The position numbers and the translations under genes are program-made. The notes under the pieces are model-generated. The model saw nothing but the letters and a program-made list of their open reading frames with translations, had not been told where the DNA came from and searched no databases. DNA of 64,000 bases, taken from the NCBI GenBank assembly GCA_965212145.1, contig CBDBUY010000004.1, positions 310,001 to 374,000 of the forward strand, read 5' to 3'. Source of the DNA: JAAEPI01 sp965212145 (GTDB taxonomy: Bacteria; Bacteroidota; Bacteroidia; Cytophagales; Cyclobacteriaceae). This document shows, one piece after another, positions 59,390-64,000 of this stretch. How positions within the stretch are numbered: position 1 is the stretch's first letter; each line of letters opens with the position of its first letter.

Positions 59390-61759
59390 ATGCTTTTTTC
59401 TGAGCTCGAGAAAATCACCGGAGGACAAATCCTTCAGCTTGAAGTCGACTGTGAAGTCGACAAGTTCTGTATCGATTCAAGAAAAGCGATTGGCAAGCAT
59501 TCTGAAGTTTTCATCGCCATAAAAGGCGACCGAAATGATGGACATCAGTTTATCGGCGACCTCAATCTTCAAAACTTCATTTTAGAAGACGACTCCAAAA
59601 AGCCCAAGAAAGGAAACGTGCTCTTGGTGAAATCAGGAGTGGCTGCATTACAGGCCATAGCAAGAAATCATCGGGCAAAATTTAACTACCCGGTACTGGC
59701 GATTACCGGGAGCAATGGCAAGACAACCGTCAAAGAATGGTTATTCGAAATGGTCTCACAAGAGTTCAAAGTGATCAAAAGCCCAAAAAGCTACAACTCC
59801 CAGGTCGGCGTTCCACTTTCGATTTTGGAAATGGCAAATCATGATCTGGGGTTATTTGAAGCAGGCATCTCGGAAGTAAGTGAAATGAGGAAATTAGCCG
59901 CGGTGATCCAGCCTACAATCGGTCTTTTCACCAATATCGGCGAAGCGCACAGCAAGGGATTCGAGTCCCAAGCACAAAAAATTGAGGAAAAGGCACATCT
60001 ATTTGGGTCATGTGAAAAAATCATCTGCTGCCTAGACCATGATAGCGTCCATTATGCATTGGATGAAAAATACCCGAACAAAATCATCACATGGTCAAGA
60101 ACCGATTCGTCCGCCAATTATCTCGTCCGTGCAAATGGTGACCATCTCAAAATCACGCCTGGAAATCTGGAATTTCGCTTACCTTTTTCCAATAACGAAC
60201 AGGTGGAGAATCTCACGCATGCCGTGATATGTGCGTTGGAGTTGGGCACATCTAATGAGAGTATTGCTAAGGCCATTGAAAACATCAAGCCGCTATCCAT
60301 GCGTCTCGAACTCAAGAAGGCCTCCAATAATTGTTATTTGATTGATGATACATACAACAATGACCTGATCGGGCTGGAGGTGGCCCTTGACTTCATGAAT
60401 GAGCAAAATCCCGATCAGAAAAAAGTACTCATTCTGTCTGATTTAGTGGGGAGCTCTTTATCTGACGAGAGTCTAAGTAAAAGAATTTCTGATTTGGTGG
60501 AGCTTAAAGGAGTGGATAGATACTTCCATGTCGGTTCGCAAAATTCCAAGGCGGAAGCTTCATTTATTTTGACACAAGACTTCATTGATCATTTGCCTGA
60601 GTTTGAGAACGAGACCATTCTGGTTAAGGGAGCAAGAAATTTTCAGTTCGAGCGAATCGTCGAAAGATTGGAAGAAAAAACTCACGGTACGTATCTAGAA
60701 ATCAATTTTGAAGCGCTCCGAAGAAACCTCAACAAGTACAAACAGTTATTGACCCCTTCGACCAAACTAATGGTCATGGTTAAGGCCTTTGCCTATGGTT
60801 CAGGCTTATCGGAGATCGCATCCTTCCTGCAGCATGAGGGCGTGGATTATTTGGGTGTGGCGTATTTGGATGAGGCGCTTACCCTCAGGAAAAAGGGAAT
60901 TACCCTGCCCATAATGATCATGAATCCCGGTGAGGTCGACTTTTCGCTTTTCGATAAATATGACCTGGAGGCTGAGATTTATAGCCCTGCGATTCTCCGA
61001 AAATTCATTGCTGCAAAAGTTAAAACCGGGATGCACTTAAAACTGGAAACAGGGATGAATCGCTTGGGAATTTCGGAGAATCAAATAGACGAGGTTCTTG
61101 CTATTATCCAAGATCATCCTAATGTCAAAATAAATTCAATACTCACCCATTTCTCATCGAGCGACCTGCCTAATGAAGATCAATACACCCATGCACAGGG
61201 CCAAAAATTCCTGTCCATGGCTAAGAAAATCACGAATGTCCTTGGCGTTCAGCCAGCGCTTCATGCTGTGAACTCCTCGGGTCTCATTCGGTTTTCGGAA
61301 TATCATTTTGACATGGTCCGGCTTGGTATTGGACTACATGGATTCGATGCTACCGGTACATTGGAATTAGAACAAGCCGGATCGTTAAAAACTTTTGTTT
61401 CTCAGCTACGAAAAGTAAACGCAGGAGAGTCTATTGGGTATGGTCGAAGTGGTAAGGCTGATGAAAACATGACCCTGGCCGTGATTCCCATTGGGTACTC
61501 CGATGGCTATCTCCGTGTATTCGGAAACAGAAGGGCTTTTGTATCCATCAATGGACAACCGGCTCGAACTATTGGAAACATCTGTATGGACATGTGCATG
61601 GTAGACGTCACCAATTTAGAAGTATCAGAGGGGGACGAAGTTGTGATATTTGGAGATTCCCCAACGATAAACGACTTGGCCGAGTGGGCCAATACGATCC
61701 CTTATGAAATTCTTACAAATGTGAGTGAACGAGTGAGAAGGGTCTACATCAGTGAATAA
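59390..61759 (+). CDS. murF-alr: Bifunctional MurF ligase / alanine racemase
   Basis: I start at ATG 59390 (MLFSELEKITGGQI), 789 residues. Residues 1-440 are a Mur ligase with ITGSNGKTTVKEW (P loop), NIGEAHSKGF and YNNDLIGLEVALDF. Residues 440-789 are a fold III alanine racemase, with the PLP Lys in VMVKAFAYGSG, GMNRLGIS, and the partner Tyr in ESIGYGRSG. Together it makes D-alanine and joins D-Ala-D-Ala to the UDP-MurNAc-tripeptide. This fusion is known from Bacteroidota. An internal ribosome start for the racemase alone was not evident. Confidence 0.96.
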   Translation: MLFSELEKITGGQILQLEVDCEVDKFCIDSRKAIGKHSEVFIAIKGDRNDGHQFIGDLNLQNFILEDDSKKPKKGNVLLVKSGVAALQAIARNHRAKFNYPVLAITGSNGKTTVKEWLFEMVSQEFKVIKSPKSYNSQVGVPLSILEMANHDLGLFEAGISEVSEMRKLAAVIQPTIGLFTNIGEAHSKGFESQAQKIEEKAHLFGSCEKIICCLDHDSVHYALDEKYPNKIITWSRTDSSANYLVRANGDHLKITPGNLEFRLPFSNNEQVENLTHAVICALELGTSNESIAKAIENIKPLSMRLELKKASNNCYLIDDTYNNDLIGLEVALDFMNEQNPDQKKVLILSDLVGSSLSDESLSKRISDLVELKGVDRYFHVGSQNSKAEASFILTQDFIDHLPEFENETILVKGARNFQFERIVERLEEKTHGTYLEINFEALRRNLNKYKQLLTPSTKLMVMVKAFAYGSGLSEIASFLQHEGVDYLGVAYLDEALTLRKKGITLPIMIMNPGEVDFSLFDKYDLEAEIYSPAILRKFIAAKVKTGMHLKLETGMNRLGISENQIDEVLAIIQDHPNVKINSILTHFSSSDLPNEDQYTHAQGQKFLSMAKKITNVLGVQPALHAVNSSGLIRFSEYHFDMVRLGIGLHGFDATGTLELEQAGSLKTFVSQLRKVNAGESIGYGRSGKADENMTLAVIPIGYSDGYLRVFGNRRAFVSINGQPARTIGNICMDMCMVDVTNLEVSEGDEVVIFGDSPTINDLAEWANTIPYEILTNVSERVRRVYISE

Positions 61760-61805
61760 GTCACCACACTGATTTTCAACGAGATAAAGTCCAGATATAA
61801 AAAAA

Positions 61806-61831
61806 GGTTCAAGTCGGACAAGACTTGAACC
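61806..61831. repeat. 10-bp perfect hairpin between murF-alr and glycosyltransferase
   Basis: GGTTCAAGTC and GACTTGAACC pair perfectly around GGACAA. An A run precedes it, so the T-tailed terminator orientation is the minus strand, yet no minus-strand gene lies near. It may still help to end the murF-alr transcript. Confidence 0.6.
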
Positions 61832-61943
61832 CTATGATCAAAAACTCAAAATAAAGGACTAATGACAACAAGGATAATCATTTTTAAAATGATTTCAAAA
61901 TGTACACATTCTTATCTTTACCCTCATCAATAACCATCAGTCC

Positions 61944-63023
61944 ATGCGTTTTTTGTTCATCGTGCAGGGGGAGGGAAGAGGACATATGACGCAAGCTCTG
62001 GCACTATCCAGTGTGCTTCGGCGGCAAGGTCACGAAATCACACGAGTAGTCGTTGGACGAAGTGAAAGGCGAACAATTCCGGATTTTTTTCTCGACAAAA
62101 TTCAATCCAGAGTATATCAAGTTGACAGTCCCAATTTCGTGACCGACAATGATCAGAAATCCGTCAGTCTGATGAAGTCAATATGGTTGGGCCTTCGACG
62201 ACTTGGGGTCTATAGAAGCAGTTTGAAGCAGTTGGATCAAATGGTCAAGGAAGATCAGCCCGACGTGATCATCAATTTTTACGACTTCATTGGCGGCCTG
62301 TATAATGGAATAAAAAAGCCTAAGTCGAAATTCGTTTGCATCGCTCATCAATACCTTGCGGGGCACTCCACTTTTGAATTTCCGGAAGGACCATTGTTGG
62401 ATAGATCGCTGATGAAACTCGGGAATAGCGTTACATCCTTTGGGGCAGATCAGCGGCTGGCGCTTTCTTTTCAGGAACTACCCGACGAACCAGGCATTGA
62501 GGTGGTTCCGCCGCTGCTTAGAAAAGAAGTCACAGACTTAGTTCCAGAAGAACAAGATCACTTGCTTGTTTACATGCTAAATCACGGCTATTCAGCTGAA
62601 GTCGATGTATTTCACCGGGATTACCCGGATCAAAAGCTGGAATGCTTTTGGGATAAACCTGAGGCTCCTGAAAAGCTGGAAATAGACGATAAGCTTACGT
62701 ATCACCGTTTAAATGGAGAACTGTTTATTGAAAAAATGCGCACTTGCAAGGGCTTTCTCACCACCGCTGGATTTGAGTCGGTATGTGAGGCCATGTACTT
62801 GGGGAAACCAGTCATGATGATGCCGGTGGAGGGTCACTACGAGCAAGCCTGCAATGCGCTTGATGCCCAAAAAGTTGGGGCCGGGATCAGCAGCAAATCA
62901 TTCGATCTTAAAAAACTGTTGGAGTATTTGCCCAAGCATGTGGACAAGTCTGAGAAATTTAGGCACTGGTGTGACCGCTCTGAACCTATTTTCCTGGCTA
63001 AGCTCGTTCCTCGATCAAATTAA
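61944..63023 (+). CDS. GT-B glycosyltransferase (MurG/UGT-like)
   Basis: The 359-residue protein starts MRFLFIVQGEGRGHMTQALALSSVLRR, the glycine-rich first strand-turn of GT-B enzymes that act on nucleotide sugars. The second half has the donor-binding signature LTTAGFESVCEAMYLGKPVMMMPVEGHYEQACNA, with Glu and His as in Glyco_trans_1_3/UGT enzymes. No membrane segment is present. The acceptor is unknown. The kinase-like gene starts 64 nt downstream on the same strand and may share a transcript. Confidence 0.85.
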   Translation: MRFLFIVQGEGRGHMTQALALSSVLRRQGHEITRVVVGRSERRTIPDFFLDKIQSRVYQVDSPNFVTDNDQKSVSLMKSIWLGLRRLGVYRSSLKQLDQMVKEDQPDVIINFYDFIGGLYNGIKKPKSKFVCIAHQYLAGHSTFEFPEGPLLDRSLMKLGNSVTSFGADQRLALSFQELPDEPGIEVVPPLLRKEVTDLVPEEQDHLLVYMLNHGYSAEVDVFHRDYPDQKLECFWDKPEAPEKLEIDDKLTYHRLNGELFIEKMRTCKGFLTTAGFESVCEAMYLGKPVMMMPVEGHYEQACNALDAQKVGAGISSKSFDLKKLLEYLPKHVDKSEKFRHWCDRSEPIFLAKLVPRSN

Positions 63024-63087
63024 ATTCCTCGATTAAATCTTCGATGGAGAGAAAATTGGAGAAATTAGACAGACTGAATTTCTGTAA

Positions 63088-64000
63088 ATGGCCATCATCA
63101 GCAAAAAGAAGGATTTATTCAAGGTAAGCGAAGCGCTCAGAGCCTACTTAAAAAAGTACGAGAGAAGTGTCGATCTACCACTTGATTACGATGCGTTGCA
63201 GCGATATGACAACTCCATTCCGCTTTATGACGGTAATGGAAATGACACCTTATGGGAGACGGTCTTTTACCCTCAAGGTGACATGGATGACGTGTATCAT
63301 TCATTGAAGCAGATTTATTCATTGACCCGGACCAGTGGAGCCATGGATGTTCTCGAGCACCTGGTAATCGATCGAGTGGATCTGTGTGTTTTTGGCAATA
63401 CCCAGCCGTTTAGAGTCAGAGTAGTCAATCAAATCAATGACAACTTTGACTATTTCTATATCAAACAGGCCGATGCTTCCCGGATATACGGACTGGAGTT
63501 GGAGCATCTTCTTTCGCCGAACGAAATAAATTATGTTGTTGACAAGGAGACACTAATTGAGCAGCACATCATTGGCGTGCCCGCCGAGATGTTTATCAAG
63601 AGGTACCTGGATGACCCGCGTCTCAACGAAATACGACTTGCCAAGGAATTCATCAAGTTCAACGAAAGGTGTTTTGTCAGACTGCTTGGTGACATGCACT
63701 CCAGCAACTTTGTAATTGACATAACGCCGGATTTTGAGGAAGTAGAGTATCGATTGAGAGCGATTGATTTTGATCAGCAGTCCTATGAGGGACGAAGGGC
63801 GATTTACCTTCCGCAATACTTCAAACAGAACAATCCCATCATCAAAGTAGGCCTGAGAAATATGACGCCTGAGACGGTGCGGCAGTACCAAAGGGAGGAA
63901 CGCACTTTAATTGCAAACAGAGTAAAGGTGCAAAAAGCAAGAATCGCCGATCTTCTCGCGACCATGAAAACCGAAACGCTTTCCAAAAAGCCTTACGTGA
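63088..64000 (+). CDS. Kinase-like protein, C-terminus cut by window edge
   Basis: ATG 63088 opens a frame that is still open at base 64000 (304 codons). I do not recognise a named family, but parts fit the aminoglycoside-phosphotransferase/HipA kinase fold. A possible nucleotide-site Lys is in YFYIKQAD (residue 126), and an acidic helix reads YGLELEHLL. The catalytic-loop pattern is LLGDMHSSN (residues 199-207), with AIDFDQQ (225-231) as the metal-binding motif. The HGD of the family is LGD here. Residues 1-100 have no clear match. It follows the glycosyltransferase on the same strand. All minus-strand ORFs here are shadows. Confidence 0.7.
   Translation, partial: MAIISKKKDLFKVSEALRAYLKKYERSVDLPLDYDALQRYDNSIPLYDGNGNDTLWETVFYPQGDMDDVYHSLKQIYSLTRTSGAMDVLEHLVIDRVDLCVFGNTQPFRVRVVNQINDNFDYFYIKQADASRIYGLELEHLLSPNEINYVVDKETLIEQHIIGVPAEMFIKRYLDDPRLNEIRLAKEFIKFNERCFVRLLGDMHSSNFVIDITPDFEEVEYRLRAIDFDQQSYEGRRAIYLPQYFKQNNPIIKVGLRNMTPETVRQYQREERTLIANRVKVQKARIADLLATMKTETLSKKPYV

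Noticed and set aside
61806..61831. Plus-strand rho-independent terminator for murF-alr
   Set aside because: The stem is good but no T run follows on the plus strand; the T run is on the minus strand, so I list it only as a hairpin.
63137..63986. Several minus-strand ORFs of 60-112 residues at the right edge
   Set aside because: They are shadows of the long plus-strand frame from 63088, which stays open to the end and has coherent kinase-like motifs.
1..64000. CRISPR arrays, insertion sequences, prophage or integrase attachment sites
   Set aside because: No regularly spaced direct repeats with spacers, transposase motifs, integrase or phage structural genes were found on either strand.

Overview
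The window looks like chromosomal DNA of a Bacteroidota member, probably a marine-type Cytophagales relative. The evidence is repeated TAnnTTTG -7 promoter elements, Bacteroidota-restricted families (DUF4295, DUF2911, DUF5723, DUF3667, the MurF-Alr fusion), many short Sec-signal proteins ending in A-Q, and the rpmB/rpmG/DUF4295/ftsY block. GC is moderate, coding density is high, and many gene pairs overlap by ATGA or TAATG. No rRNA, insertion sequence, prophage or CRISPR array was seen. This placement is inferred from gene content only.

Layout. 1-9.5 kb: the end of an FAD oxidoreductase, a large propeller/barrel envelope protein, yicC, an FkbM methyltransferase broken by an in-frame TAG, a DUF2911 protein, a lipoprotein/MazG/DUF2721 operon, and comB-gcvT on the minus strand. 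9.5-13.3 kb: rpmB, a secreted aminopeptidase P, rpmG, DUF4295 and ftsY. 13.3-24.2 kb is mostly minus strand: lspA-ileS, an MMPL/RND exporter, and glyS-mtfA-dgt. 24.3-28.9 kb: a DUF2911-TPR gene broken by TAA, an M20 amidohydrolase, a YCF48-like lipoprotein gene with four +1 homopolymer frameshifts, and an RluD-type pseudouridine synthase. 28.9-44.1 kb: a PLP deaminase, a lipoprotein plus DUF5723 pair, radA diverging from glyA-tatC-rpiB, a polytopic membrane protein diverging from rbfA and a LolC/E-like permease, a SNF2 helicase and an aspartyl protease with a PDZ domain. 44.1-50.1 kb: gcvP, an M28 peptidase, dihydroorotase and tRNA-His. 50.2-50.6 kb is a noncoding element built of inverted hairpin modules. 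50.7-58.4 kb: a DUF3667 protein, a small Lys/Glu-rich ORF without a normal start codon, a HisA-like protein lacking one catalytic Asp, and two paralogous kinase/regulator pairs, each diverging from a secreted-protein gene. 58.5-64 kb: UspA, MurF-Alr, a glycosyltransferase and a kinase-like protein running off the edge.

How genes work together. gcvT, gcvP and glyA serve one-carbon/glycine metabolism from separate loci. Both two-component systems share gene order and the same TAATG junction, and both have TTAAC direct repeats at 10-11 bp spacing in the divergent promoter region. This suggests duplicated, self-regulating envelope-sensing modules and is the strongest system-level observation here. 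Other points of note are an isoleucyl-tRNA synthetase with the swapped GXHH signature known from mupirocin-hyper-resistant IleRS2, promoter elements only 4-7 nt from start codons (implying leaderless mRNAs), the inverted-module repeat, and three decayed genes among otherwise intact neighbours.
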